A program made the position numbers and the translations under genes. Below the pieces are notes generated by a model that saw only the letters and a program-made list of their open reading frames with translations, was not told the origin of the DNA and searched no databases. DNA of 64,000 nucleotides from assembly GCF_047495875.1 (NCBI RefSeq), contig NC_092465.1, positions 3,140,347 through 3,204,346 on the forward strand, written 5' to 3'. The DNA is from Pithys albifrons albifrons (Eukaryota; Chordata; Aves; Passeriformes; Thamnophilidae). This document shows positions 34,117-46,230 of the stretch, piece after piece; positions within the stretch are counted from its first letter, which is position 1, and each line of letters begins with the position of its first letter.

Positions 34117-35883
34117 GAGCTGTGTTGGTGTAAGAGGAAGTAATCCAGGTCCCCATGGAGCTGTGTTGGTGTAAGAGGAAGGAATTGAGGGCCCCGGGGA
34201 GATGTGTTGGTGTAAGAGGAAGTAATCCAGGTCCCCATGGAGCTGTGTTGGTGTAAGAGGAAGTAATCCAGGTCCCCATGGAGCTGTGTTGGTGTAAGAG
34301 GAAGTAATCCAGGTCCCCATGGAGCTGTGTTGGTGTAAGAGGAAGTAATCCAGGTCCCCATGGAGCTGTGTTGGTGTAAGAGGAAGTAATCCAGGTCCCC
34401 ATGGAGCTGTGTTGGTGTAAGAGGAAGTAATCCAGGTCCCCATGGAGCTGTGTTGGTGTAAGAGGAAGTAATCCAGGTCCCCATGGAGCTGTGTTGGTGT
34501 AAGAGGAAGTAATCCAGGTCCCCATGGAGCTGTGTTGGTGTAAGAGGAAGTAATCCAGGTCCCCATGGAGCTGTGTTGGTGTAAGAGGAAGTAATCCAGG
34601 TCCCCATGGAGCTGTGTTGGTGTCAGAGGAAGTAATCCAGGTCCCCATGGAGCTGTGTTGGTGTCAGAGGAAGGAATCCAGGTCCCCATGGAGCTGTGTT
34701 GGTGTCAGAGGAAGGAATCCAGGTCCCCATGGGGCTGTGTTGGTGTCAGAGGAAGGAATCCAGGTCCCCATGGAGCTGTGTTGGTGTCAGAGGAAGGAAT
34801 CCAGGTCCCCATGGAGCTGTGTTGGTGTCAGAGGAAGGAATCCAGGTCCCCATGGAGCTGTGTTGGTGTCAGAGGAAGGAATCGAGGTCCCCATGGAGCT
34901 GTGTTGGTGTCAGAGGAAGGAATCGAGGTCCCCATGGAGCTGTGTTGGTGTCAGAGGAAGGAATCGAGGGCCCCATGGAGCTGTGTTGGTGTCAGAGGAA
35001 GGAATCGAGGTCCCCATGGAGCTGTGTTGGTGTCAGAGGAAGGAATCGAGGGCCCCATGGAGCTGTGTTGGTGTCAGAGGAAGGAATCGAGGGCCCCGGG
35101 GAGCTGTGTTGGTGTAAAAGGAAGGAATCGAGGGCCCCGGGGAGCTGTGTTGGTGTCAGAGGAAGGAATCGAGGCCCCCGGGGAGCTGTGTTGGTGTCAG
35201 AGGAAGGAATCGAGGCCCCCGGGGAGCTGTGTTGGTGTAAAAGGAAGGAATCCAGGTCCCCGGGGAGCTGTGTTGGTGTAAAAGGAAGGAATCCAGGTCC
35301 CCGGGGAGCTGTGTTGGTGTAAAAGGAAGGAATCCAGGTCCCCGGGGAGCTGTGTTGGTGTAAAAGGAAGGAATCCAGGTCCCCGTGGAGCTGTGTTGGT
35401 GTAAAAGGAAGGAATCCAGGTCCCCGTGGAGCTGTGTTGGTGTAAGAGGAAGGAATCCAGGTCCCCGTGGAGCTGTGTTGGTGTAAGAGGAAGGAATCCA
35501 GGTCCCCGTGGAGCTGTGTTGGTGTAAGAGGAAGGAATCCAGGTCCCCGTGGAGCTGTGTTGGTGTCAGAGGAAGGAATCCAGGTCCCCGTGGAGCTGTG
35601 TTGGTGTCAGAGGAAGGAATCCAGGTCCCCGTGGAGCTGTGTTGGTGTCAGAGGAAGGAATCGAGGCCCCCATGGAGCTGTGTTGGTGTCAGAGGAAGGA
35701 ATCGAGGGCCCCGGGGAGCTGTGTTGGTGTCAGAGGAAGGAATCGAGGGCCCCGGGGAGCTGTGTTGGTGTCAGAGGAAGGAATCGAGGCCCCCATGGAG
35801 CTGTGTTGGTGTCAGAGGAAGGAATCGAGGTCCCCGGGGAGCTGTGTTGGTGTCAGAGGAAGGAATCGAGGGCCCCGGGGAGC
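34117..35883. repeat. 41-bp minisatellite (about 43 units)
   Basis: Strict 41-bp period over 1.77 kb. Each unit consists of GAGCTGTGTTGGTGTCAGAG followed by GAAGGAATCCAGGTCCCCATG or close variants. Successive blocks carry different variants: GTAAGAGGAAGTAATCC in the left third, GTCAGAGGAAGGAATCC next, AATCGAGG types, GTAAAAGGAAGG types, then CCCCGTGG and CCCCGGGG types. Since 41 is not divisible by 3, each frame cycles through three phases and gives peptides with a 41-residue period (MELCWCQRKESR, VGVRGRNPGPHGAV) on plus and others on minus. None of these is a credible gene. Confidence 0.97.
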
Positions 35884-36400
35884 AGTTCTGGAGAAGTTTC
35901 ATGGACATTGCACTTAATGGAGCAAGTCAACTGAAAATTTTTGTGATTATTTTTTTTTCCTTATTCTCTCTAATTTTCCTGTCTCTCCATTCTTATTCTT
36001 CCACAAAACCATAACACTCCATGTGAAAAAACACTCAAAGTAAAATGAGTGTTTTCTGTTTTGCAGTGAATTGGCTGCTTTGGATGGGAAGCAAAAATAT
36101 GACAATAAGACATTTTCTTTTGACTGGATTTTGTACTTTTGGGAAAAAAATAATCCAGAAGGGGATATTTCACTGTTCTTAAAGGAGTTCCAAATGAGTT
36201 GTTGGGTTATCAAAGAACTTTCAGTCATGACTTAAGGAACAAAGTTTTATGGAATGAGTTTAAAATGGTGGGAAGAGCATAAATTTAGTCACGAAACTGC
36301 AGGGATTTGTAAAGCAAAGTTTAATGCAGTTCTGTGCAGGAATGAGAAGAATGTTCAGCTCCATGGATTGCAAGGATTCATGGTGGAATTCTTTGGGGTT

Positions 36401-36414
36401 CCCCCCCCCCCCCC
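36401..36414. repeat. Poly-C run (14 C)
   Basis: Fourteen consecutive C after TTTGGGGTT. A likely length-variable mononucleotide run. Confidence 0.9.
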
Positions 36415-39400
36415 TTCAGCCTTGAAATGCACGTGCAAGTTTTCATTTTAAATGGTGTAATTTCACCAACAAAATGACTGTTGTCCTTCTGGATTTATAT
36501 CCAATAATATGAGGAAGGGCTTTGTCCTCTTGATCTCACTTTGAGATTTAAATCAAACTGAGCAGTGGAAATGAAGCACACACAGAAATGCAGTGTTATC
36601 ATTGATACAGAGCCAAAACCATGGCAAATAATTGAATTTCCCAGAGTTTTGATAAAAAAAACCCAAAACATAAACCATTCCAAGTTTGCTCAAGAAGAGT
36701 CCAGGGATTTCCGGCAGGGAGAAATGAGGAATTCTGGAAAAACTTTGGGAATTCAGCAAAATTTGGGCTGAGATTTGGGTTTAATTACAGAATACAAAGC
36801 CAAGCAAGTGTTGTCATCTTTTCAGTTATGTAACAAAGAGCAGTTTGTCCGAGGTCTCTGCAGAACTGATGGTTCCTGGTGGGTCCTGCTGAATTCTGCT
36901 CTGATGATTATCACATTTTATCACATTTTATTACAAGCTCTGCACTGAACGTGGTCAGAAACACTTTGTTGCAGTCACTAAAATAGGAAGTTAATCAGCA
37001 TCATGATTAAGAAGCCTATTTTGAGGAAGTTGTTTGATTTTCTGTTTGGTGAGAGAGGCCTTTGCAGCTTTTTATCTGCACTGCTAAATTTGGGGAGGGG
37101 GATTGGGTGCATTTTTTTCTCAAAGCAACACGATTTTCTTACATAATTTTAAAGAAATTTTTTTTCCTGATGAGGCAGAATGGAATATTCAAGAAAACAA
37201 ACTCCCCCCAAAATAATAATAATTACAACTGGATATTAAGGAAGGATTATTTTGTAGCCCTTTGACATTTTTCTGTGTGCTCTTTTGCTCCCTCTACTGA
37301 CTTTTCACCTGGGAATGACACGGACCTGATACAGGCAAAGAACTTTCTGGTTGACATCCCTGGGAAAAGTGTCTTATTTTAATAGAAAATAACAACTTGC
37401 ACATTTCCACTTTAGTTCTTGCAGTCTTGGAAACAGAGGAGGGAAAATAATTCGATGTTTGCAGGCAAAGGAGAAAAGCAACCCCTTTTTTCCAACGTTG
37501 GGATGAACTTGAAAACAGTGAGAGGGCAAGAGACATGAATTAATGAGATTTGATGGAGAAGTAAATGAATATAGAAGCCATTGGAAGTCCAGAGTGTGTG
37601 TAGGGAATAAATATCATTTATTGCCTTTATTCAGTCCCATCAAATTCCAGGAAATTCTTCAGAATAATCCTTGAAATCCATAGTGAACTTTGGGATTTGA
37701 AAATCTGTATGACTTTTTTTTTTCTTTTTTTAATCCAGCAATGGAAACTTTAGAATTCATAATTTAAAATAAAATAAACGTCTCTTAACTTGTTTCAACT
37801 TGAGCTTCTTTCAGTCAACAAAAAAGTTCTGTAAGAAGGAACTGATTCAAAGAAGGTGTCTTAGAATAGTTTGAATATTTTCCTCAGTGTGGTTGAAAGC
37901 CTTGAAAGATTTTTGCATTTTAACTCTGTTGGAGTGATCCTTAGAGATGTTAGAAGGTGGTTTCACTCCAAACTGTTCCTTCCACTTGAGAAATAAAAAA
38001 TGTCCATTTCAACAATGTGAAGAATAAATCACTGATCTCTGTTGCTGTTTTTCTCTGCCTTCATATGTATTTTTTATTTTTTTTTCTTTTAATCAGTGAC
38101 TGGTGGTGGGATGAATTCTGGAAATGAGAGCAATTTGCAAGTGGGGATGGTAAATCTGGTTTTGGATTATTGGTGGTGCATTTCATCTGCAGAAAGCTGC
38201 AATTGTTGTCTATTTTTCTCTTAGGTTATTAATTATGTGAGTTAAATCCCTGTTAGATCATGGGAGACTCCCCCGTGCTTTGGTGGGACACGATGTGTGT
38301 TTTTTGTGGGAGTCACATGGGTTGGGTTTCATCTCCCTGACTTCATCTTTCTGTACTTTCCTATGGATTCCTGCAGTACTGGGACACTTCTTCCTTCTAA
38401 TTAAATAAATTACTTTCTAGAGGCACCTTTTGCTCTGCATTGAGCTTTGAGGGGGGTGGGAATGAGCAGCTGAGATATATTTGGTTAAGTAAAGGAAATG
38501 TCATCCCCTGTCTCTGTGAGAGCATCCAAAGGATTATGTCACTGTGTTTGGGGGTGGGTTTTGTTCTTTTTTTTTGTGTTTAGGTCTTGTATGTTCTGAC
38601 TCTTTCTGATGCTTCATTTTGCCACTTGCTTTGGGGCAATTCTGGCACTTTTGTACCAGGTCAAATATTCATATTCCTAAAAAACCCCAGAAACTCAAGT
38701 GATGAAAATACATCTCTGTAAGGCTGACAGGAACCACAATATGTACAATTATTGCATTCCTGCCATTCTGCATTAATATAAATGTTAAAATGTCCCTAAT
38801 AGGAGTCTGAATATTTTTTATCATTATATGTAGCAAATAGAGGTATATTGAGCTTCTGGATTACTTAAACATTAAATGGGGTTTTATTAGGGGATTTCAA
38901 AGCACTCAGCATGCACCTAGAACTTAAAAATATTTTATATTTAGGGACTGAAGCTCATTTATGCAAATGTCAGGTAGAATAAAAGGAGAGAATGAATGTA
39001 ATCTGTCCTCTAATTTCTCCAGTTTGGTTTTTCTCCTTTCCTTATGTCACAAATATGATCCTCCTCCATTCCTGCCACGCTGGGAGTGGGGAAAGGACCA
39101 CCCTGAATGATCCTCCTCCTCCAGCCAGAGGTGCAAATTCACTGCAGATGCTGTGCTTGAGTCATGTGCAGTGACCAGCTTGAAGTGTGAATCTGTCACT
39201 GGCTTAACAATTTGTCATACAAAAGTCATCCCAGATTGCTTTTCCCTTTTGCCACTTCTCCCCAAAGCCCTGGTGGTAACCTGTGGTGGATGCCACAATC
39301 ACAGGACTCACAAATATCTATTTCCATATATTATTTTTCTTACATAAACTAAGCAAAATGTTCTTAATTAAATCCCAACTACTAAAATTTTTACAGTATT

Positions 39401-40929
39401 GAAATATTTTATATTTATCTAAAGATTACAGCATGATTTATTGCCTACTTTAGACCTGAAATAGAGGGAATTATTAGGAGCATAACACATTTTTTTAAAA
39501 TTTTCTTGCTTTTGGTGTGAAACACCAGTAGTGAGCAAAGTTTAGATAGAGGAGAAAAGAAAAAAGAAAGAATTGGCCTTGAAATGCAGAACTAAAGTAT
39601 TTGGGTTTCAAGCAATTCACCTGGGACCCTCTAGTGGATGCACCAAAAGTTTATTGGAATAGTAAATAAATATGGAACATCTGAGTTACTTCTCAGGTGT
39701 ATCAGGAGTTCTTTGTTTTCATCCTTGAGCCTTGTTTTTATTTGCAGTGGATTTCAGGTTTTCCTTTGTTTGCAACCTGTGCATGGCACTGATTTATTGC
39801 AATAGGCTGCAGTTCTGTGTGATTGTGGATTAGTTACTGCAGGTGCAGTTTATCTATTTCTTCCCATGGATCCGCCTTCAGGAAGGTTTGGGAGCTGATT
39901 CATCCTCTAATAATATACCAAGCATAAGTTTGTGTTTAAGATTTCTCTAATTAATTAAAAAAATGTTTATTTTTCCAAATTATTAAGAAAAAGCCAGCTC
40001 ATCCTTTATTCTTGCAAGTATAATATTAGGCTAAATCCTGGAAACTGTGAAATGAACTCTGAGAAAAGGTGTACAGACAACAAATTTCCCCAAGTCTGTG
40101 TTTAATCACATTTACAGCTGAGTGTTCATGTAAATGCATGTCCTGAAGGAAACCCTGTTCATGTTGGTAACAGAATTCCCATCTCTTCTCTGAGAGCATC
40201 TCTCAGCCCTGCACCAAAGATCTCAACCAAAAGCTGAGCTACATCCTGTAAGAACAATCTTGCAAAGTTTAGAAAACTTCTGCCCAGTTACCCAAATCCT
40301 TCTGCTCTCTTTGTTGTTTTCCTTCATCCTCTCAGTGTGTTCTGGAGAGGTGTCAGAGGAAAGTGTAAGAAAAGTTAAAGTTTGGGTTCACTTTTAGGAA
40401 TAGTTTGAAATGATTTTTCCCTCTCCACATTAGATATTGCAGATGAGACCTCCCTCCTTGTTGTACTTGGCTTTATATGAATGTAACTGAGAAATCCTTC
40501 GATTTTTGTTTCTTTTGGAAGAGTATATTTAATTATAACTGTCAAAATAGTCTGTGATGATCCTCTATTTGCTCAGGTAGCGATATATTTGTTTTGACTC
40601 CTGTATATTTAGTTTTGCAAGTATTAAAGCAACAGCCAAGTGATTCTTTATTATTGCTGCCTCAGACAATAAGCTTTCTGTCTCATAAATAATAATAAAA
40701 AGTGAGTCATCGATAGTTTGCAGCTTCTTAGCTATAAGGTGTCTGTAAGAGAACTCTGTATTGCCCCAAGGGAGTAGATTAAAGGGAAAATGAGTGTGTT
40801 TCTGCTTACTTTCTTGGCTCATTGCTTTATGGATATGTGGGATCTAAGGAATAAATGGTGGTCAACGAAGAACAAACACATTTATTAGAGCAGTTAGAAC
40901 AAGACACTGTTTTGCTGTTTGCCAAGGTC

Positions 40930-41070
40930 CTTCTCAGCAGCTCCCAAACGACGGGGCCGAGTTTGACGGAGCCTCTGGGATGTGTTAAAAAGTAAACCAG
41001 AGCAAATCACGTCCTGGAAAGCATAACTCAATCAAGGAAAAATGTATGATTAAGGGCGACATGGGCAAGG
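40930..41070. promoter_or_regulatory. Candidate cis-regulatory block (CpG-retaining)
   Basis: Within AT-rich unique DNA, about seven CpG occur in 140 bp, concentrated in AAACGACGGGGCCGAGTTTG and ACGGAGCC, with ATCACGTCC and GGGCGACATGG further right. No repeat match or protein motif. This is a composition-based guess at a regulatory element. Confidence 0.3.
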
Positions 41071-41669
41071 AAAGCTTTGCCAGAGCTCAGGGTAAATATT
41101 TGTAGCAGTGTGAAGTGAAAGCTTCACACGGCTGATGTCAAGCAGCTGGAATTTTCATTGTTTATAAACTTTTGTTGTTACAGTTGGACTTTGGCAGAAA
41201 AGGTACCAAAGAGAGGACAGTTTCCCAGCAGCAAGAAAGTCTGAGTTTGGATGAAGCAGCTTGAGCAGACAGGAATGTGAAGATGCAAAAAATTCTGTGC
41301 CTTTTATAAAAATAGCATCCTGTGTGACCACCAGTTGCCTTGTGATGTGTGGTTGACTTTTCCTGCAAGAGGATTTTTGTGTGTGTGTTTTGTGGGGGGG
41401 AAAAAAAAAAAGAGGTACTGAAGATGACCATCAGCTTCCTCCTTGCAGGTGACCAGCAATCATCAAACAATGAGATTCAAATAGTTGCTTTAATAGTTAC
41501 GGCTCCACCTTGTTATGAGTCCAGAATTCATTCATCTTCAGAGAATATGGCCAGTATGAATCAAATATTATATTGAGAGATAAAAATAGGACCTACCTGG
41601 TGACTGAACCTAATTTTTTTTGAGTTCTATTCAGGAACCTTAAGATGACAAACTGACATGCCTGACTTT

Positions 41670-41680
41670 CCCCCCCCCCC
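41670..41680. repeat. Poly-C run (11 C)
   Basis: Eleven consecutive C after TGACTTT. Mononucleotide run, nothing else implied. Confidence 0.85.
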
Positions 41681-43692
41681 TTACTCCCATGCACTTAAAC
41701 TGCAGCTATGGGCACGTGTGCCATATTTTTGACCATATTTTGTTCAGTGAGTTGTTTTATAAGAGTATTTGGAGGATTTTTAGAGTTACGTGTTTAATTT
41801 CAGTGCTGGGATAGAATTTTTTATTCTGTATAAGGTGGGAGGCTGGTTCTGGTTATTGCTCTCTGTGTTGGGCACATCCTTTTGATACAGGAGTGAAGTG
41901 ATTTGTGCACAAGTCCAGTTGCTGTGAAAGGACATTTTTAATGCTGGGAGTTCTTGGGGATACCACTGGTCATGTTCCCAAAATCTTCTTATGGGGCTGC
42001 TCTCTAGGTGGTCTTGCAGCTGAGCAGCTGGTTCCTTCAAGGAAGAAGGGAAACTGAGGTATTGCAGAGCCTGCTGGGAGCAAGAACATTAATAAAAAGG
42101 AATTAAAGTTGAGATTAGCGAAAATTGAGACTGGTGATTAGATTCCCAGATAAGGAGTTAGTGAACTTTACAGGAACCTGGGCTCTGCTGAAGAGCTGGA
42201 TGGGTATGTGGTTGAAGTGCATGTGCTCTGTTCCATACGTGAAGATACTTCATTTTCAAGAGCTCTGTATTTTCATCCCAGTAAACCAGGGGCTATCCCT
42301 GCCAGTGAAACACAGTGCTCTGCAAGAACCTAACAACATTACCCACTGCACTAAGAATAGAAATCAAGCCCCTGCTGGTATAATTAAGAAATCTTCACTT
42401 CCAGTCCCTGGGCTTTAGAGACCTGGATCACTAACTAATTCCAATTTAGAGAGCTTTTTTGATAAGAGCTTTTGTAAACTAGGAAATAAGCTGAGAATGA
42501 AAACTTTTCAACGTGAGTATTTGAGCTCCAGGCTCAGCCTGTTCAGTGTTATTTAATGGTTGGTCTGTCCTGGAGGGAAATCAGATATATCAGCACAGAA
42601 TTCAAGAAATGCAGTGTGTGCTCCTTCTCCTAAGGGTTTTGTAAAAGAGACAAAAAAAAAAAAAGGTGGCACTCATCCACGGGCTTGGATCTCACATTTG
42701 GAAAAAAGCAGCAATTTCATTCATAAATGTAGGGCCTGGCCATGCAGTCTCATGGCAGAGCCACCTCCTGAGAGTCCTGCCTGCTCAGAGCTCTGGATAG
42801 TGTAGGGGTAGAAACTCAGTGTGGGTGCAGATGGATTTAAGAGACATATCTTTTCTTCTTTAGATTTTTTCTTTCTTTTGTAACATGAGCTCCATAGTTG
42901 ATTCTGGTTGTCTTTTTGCTGGGGTAGGGGAGTTGCTGTGGTTGACAGTGATGGGAGTGATCAGTGTCAAGTTTTTTTTTCTCTCTTCAAATAAGATTAA
43001 ATATATATATTTATCAATATATCTTTAAATGGGAAGCATTTGTCAAGAATAAAATTTATCAGAAGCTTGACTTAATATGACCTGCTCTTTTTTTTATGCA
43101 GGTAGTTACTCTTGCTTTGTTTTAATTATGGCTTCTGTTCTACTTGTGTCTTGTTCTTGTTTCAGGTTTTTTAATTTCCTTTATTCTTCATCAGTTGGGT
43201 GAAGTTTCTCTTCTCTTCTCCTGCAGTTTCTTTGAAGCAGCAGGCAAATTTGGTACTACTTGTGTGTGATTCAAACCTTGTAACCCACACATTGCAGGAG
43301 GTTTAAAGACACTGGTGAGATCACCCACCCACTCATTACTTATTATTATTTTATGCATCATGGTGTAACAGGTCAAATATCTGCCTTGTAAAAGGGTACA
43401 CAGAGAACAAACTGTTGGGGAAGTGCTGCACAGGAGGTGGAACAGTGTATTCTATTTCTAACACCCCTTTTGGCATCCAAATCACTCAAGCTTTTCTACT
43501 TGGCTTTCTCACCTTGGATGCAAGGATGGTAAAAGTACTACCATTTGGGAGTTATGTAAATTATGGACATATTGGGCCATGTAGTGAGATGATGATGATA
43601 ATGTTCAATACAAATTCTTGTAAGAGCTGGAGAATTTTTAAATGGCTTGTCTGCTGTTTCTCATGTGTTGAATGTACAAGAGGGTTTTTCAG

Positions 43693-44087
43693 TCACAGAA
43701 TGGGCCAGGTTGGAAGGCACCACAGTGGGTTATCTGGTCCCACCTTCCTGCTCAAGCAGGGCCATCCCAGAGCACATGGCACAGAGTTGTGTCCAGACAG
43801 TTCTGGAGACTCCACATCCTCTCTGGACAATCTGTTCAGTGCTCACTCACTGCACAGGAAAGAAGTTCTTCCTCCTGTTCAGGTGGAGTTTCCTGTGAAC
43901 AAGTTTCTTCTTCTTCCTCTTGTCCCATTACTGGGCAACCCCAAGTAGAGCCTGGTCCATGCCCTGACACCTCCCTGCAGATACTGATGGACACTGACGT
44001 GGTCCCCTCTTAGTGTCTCTTCTCCAGGCTGAACAGGCCAAGCTCCCTCAGCCTTTCCTCATAAGAGAGATGCTCCAGTCCCTTTAT
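43693..44087 (-). mobile_element. CR1 LINE 3' fragment (minus strand, divergent subfamily)
   Basis: It starts TCACAGAATGGGCCAGGTTG and contains GTCCAGACAGTTCTGGAGAC, GCACAGGAAAGAAGTTCTTC and CTTCTCCAGGCTGAACAGGC, then CCAAGCTCCCTCAGCCTTTC and GATGCTCCAGTCCCTTTA. The order matches CR1 through the ORF2 tail, but the 3' end is distinct from the other copies, so it represents another subfamily. Confidence 0.9.
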
Positions 44088-44533
44088 TTGTCTTAGTAGA
44101 TCATGATAGCACATAGAAACCTTTTACACATTGATAGTTTACCTTATTCTCAGTCAAGATGAACTCTTCCTTCTCTGTGTCTTCCTCTCTCCTCCTTCCA
44201 AGATTTGGTGTGTATCCTAATTTTTGTCTTTCCAGACAGCATTACTAGGAATTCAAATGTAGGAATTTCTTTAATGGAAGAGATCTTCTGCCTCCTAACA
44301 GTCTTGGTGCTGCCACTGTCTGGATGGTACTAAATAGAGGTCACAGTTTAACTGGTTAACAGTTTAACCCTTTAACAAGGGTTATTTTGTGAGCCTGAGT
44401 TAACAGAAAGGAACACAATATGCCCGAAGTACCTATTTATTCTCTTTTTAGTTTCATTTGTCACTTAAACACTCAGCAGCCTTGCAGAGGCTCCTTGCAT
44501 AAGGTGCATATATAAGGTGTATGAGATACCAGA
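44088..44533. other. Unique sequence between two CR1 pieces
   Basis: No gene recognised. A small tandem-like run TTTAACTGGTTAACAGTTTAACC lies at about 44346-44368. Confidence 0.5.
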
Positions 44534-44592
44534 AAATCATAGAATTTTTTAGGTTAGAAAACACCTCCAAAATCACGGAGTCCAACCATTAA
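44534..44592 (-). mobile_element. Short CR1 3'-end remnant (minus strand)
   Basis: AAATCATAGAATTTTTTAGG, then TTAGAAAACACCTCCAAAAT, then GGAGTCCAACCATT follows the reversed CR1 3' end (AATCATAGAAT..GGTTGGAAA..GACCTC..GTCCAACC). Only about 60 bp remain. Confidence 0.75.
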
Positions 44593-45590
44593 GATGAATG
44601 AAGGAATTTCCTAGAAGCTGAAAAACGCTTCTTAATCTTCTAATCCTTTCTAGGTCTCAGGGAGATGAGTTTTGGCTGTAGCTATGTCCTGTTTGCACAT
44701 TTGGTGGCATTTCCTCCCCATGGATGGTGTGGGGAGACTGCTCTTGTAGCTGGTGACCTGCCCAAATGACTTTTGGAAGGCCAATGGTTACTGTGTCCAT
44801 CTTTTCTCAGGAAGGATTATAATCTCCTTGGCAGGGCAGCCAAGTCTCAGGTAATGAAAAGGCACCTGGTTGAAAACCCACTGGGTGAGATGCCACAGGG
44901 CATGGCCTAGGGATGACCTTGGTCCTGCTGCCTCATGGAGCTCTATCAGAGTGTGGTGAGGTCACAAAGGTGACCCAGGCTGATGGCCAGGCTTCAGAGG
45001 TGGTTACCTGGGCAAGCAGCCCCTCCGTGTGACCCCCTCCTGTGCTTCATGCAAATCTCTTCTGCAGGAGAGACACTATTGTAGGTCACCAACATCAAAG
45101 CCTGAATTGGTGTCCAAGACTTCTTTTTTTAAATAGAAAATGAGAGTGATTTTACTTGATGCTTTCTGGGGCTGGCTCCTGCTCTTAGAAGTTACAACCC
45201 CGATCATGTTTGAAGCTTGATTTCATTTGAATTTTTATTTTTTTTTATTTTTTTAGGAAGGGCAAGAGCACAATTTAGGAAAACTTTTTTTATAAATCTT
45301 ATATTTTTTTCCTGGAATGTTAAAACTACTGCACTGCAATCAAACTGCAATAAAAATGTGAAATACTATCAGACAACATGAAGCTGGTGCAAATGAAAGC
45401 CAGCGATAGAGACGGAATCCTAAAATATATTCCAGGGAAAAGCAGGCTATTTACTTTCAAAACACGGAAAGCAAACTAACCTTAAAAGTACTGGGACAAT
45501 GCAATAGCTTTAGCCATGTTCGGACTGAGCTGAAACAGAAATGCAGATCACTTTGGCAGCGAAAATAATTATTAAATAAATAGAAATATT
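44593..45590. other. Unique sequence left of the CpG island
   Basis: No gene recognised. The final 200 bp (45390-45580) are unusual unique sequence with scattered CpG (CCAGCGATAGAGACGGAATC, AACACGGAAAG, ATGTTCGGACTG) and may belong to the same regulatory unit as the adjoining CpG island. Confidence 0.5.
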
Positions 45591-46230
45591 AAGGAAAAGA
45601 AGCCTCCAGGAGCAGGCAGGGGAGGAAAGCCGGGGCTGGAGTCAGCTCTGCGAAGGGGACTGTAGGTGGAGCTCGGCTCTGCGAATCCTCGCTGCGGCTC
45701 CACAATGAAGCGATTGTTTCCCCGTCCCTCTCGGCTCAGCGATTCCCCCTTCCCTCTCTCCGTGCGCTCTTTGGTGGCGTGTTCTGTCCGCTCTAATGTG
45801 GTACCTTCGCGCACAGCCCGTCTCGGAGCGGTCACATCCCCCGTGGATGTGCGGCCGTGCCGGCGGCAGGAGGAGCGCAGCCCATTCCCAGGACACCCGG
45901 GGGTTTGGGAGAGCCAAGAAAACCTCCTCGGGAACACCTAATCCTTGGGCTCCCTCCAAGCACCACAATCTCTGCAGAGCTGACACGGCCACTCGGGACA
46001 CTTGAGGGCTTTAGGTGTGTCTCTCTGAAGTCAGCCACAGCCAAGCATGAGGCAAATGTGCCCAGACCAAAGAAAATAAATTATGCGGGCTCCAATTTTC
46101 AGCAGTTAGATGGAGTATTAAATTACGCATCTGAAGAATTCGCTCGGGGATTAACCCTTTGGAACCCGCACGGGGGGTCGCGGCCGCTCCTCCTGGAGGG
46201 ACGGCGCTACCCGTGTGTGGGTCATGGATC
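45591..46230. promoter_or_regulatory. Orphan CpG island (candidate promoter or enhancer)
   Basis: By hand count about 27 CpG occur between 45600 and 45940, giving an observed/expected near 0.9 at roughly 60% GC. This is a clear island against CpG-poor surroundings. A second cluster lies at 46125-46220 (TTACGCATCTG, ATTCGCTCGGGG, GGGTCGCGGCCGCTCC). No CR1 or tandem repeat explains it. Frames on both strands (for example 91 codons plus from 45666, 121 codons minus from 45937) are Arg/Ser/Pro-rich with no motif, as expected of any GC-rich DNA. In birds such islands usually mark promoters. A donor-like CTG-GTGAGAG lies downstream at 46337. Whether it starts a plus- or minus-strand transcript cannot be told. 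Confidence 0.6.

Larger units (their letters stand above)
35884..43692. other. Unique AT-rich sequence, no gene recognised
   Basis: About 7.8 kb without CR1 or arrays. It contains poly-C runs at 36401-36414 and 41670-41680, a G7-A11 junction at 41394-41411, a small TCACATTTTA duplication at about 36910-36930, and the CpG-bearing block at 40930-41070. No splice-bounded frame stands out. Confidence 0.5.

Noticed and set aside
34089..36014. Multiple 100-250-codon frames on both strands over the 41-bp array
   Set aside because: A 41-bp period shifts frame each unit; the frames encode the same three peptides in rotation and end at the array edges.
41108..41129. Hairpin with 8-bp perfect stem (GTGTGAAG / CTTCACAC) as a microRNA or terminator
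   Set aside because: Stem is far too short for a pre-miRNA, and hairpin terminators do not apply to vertebrate genes.
45572..45937. Arg-rich 121-codon minus frame as a small basic protein gene
   Set aside because: Any CpG island yields long Arg/Pro/Ser frames; no ATG context, motif or splice signal supports it.
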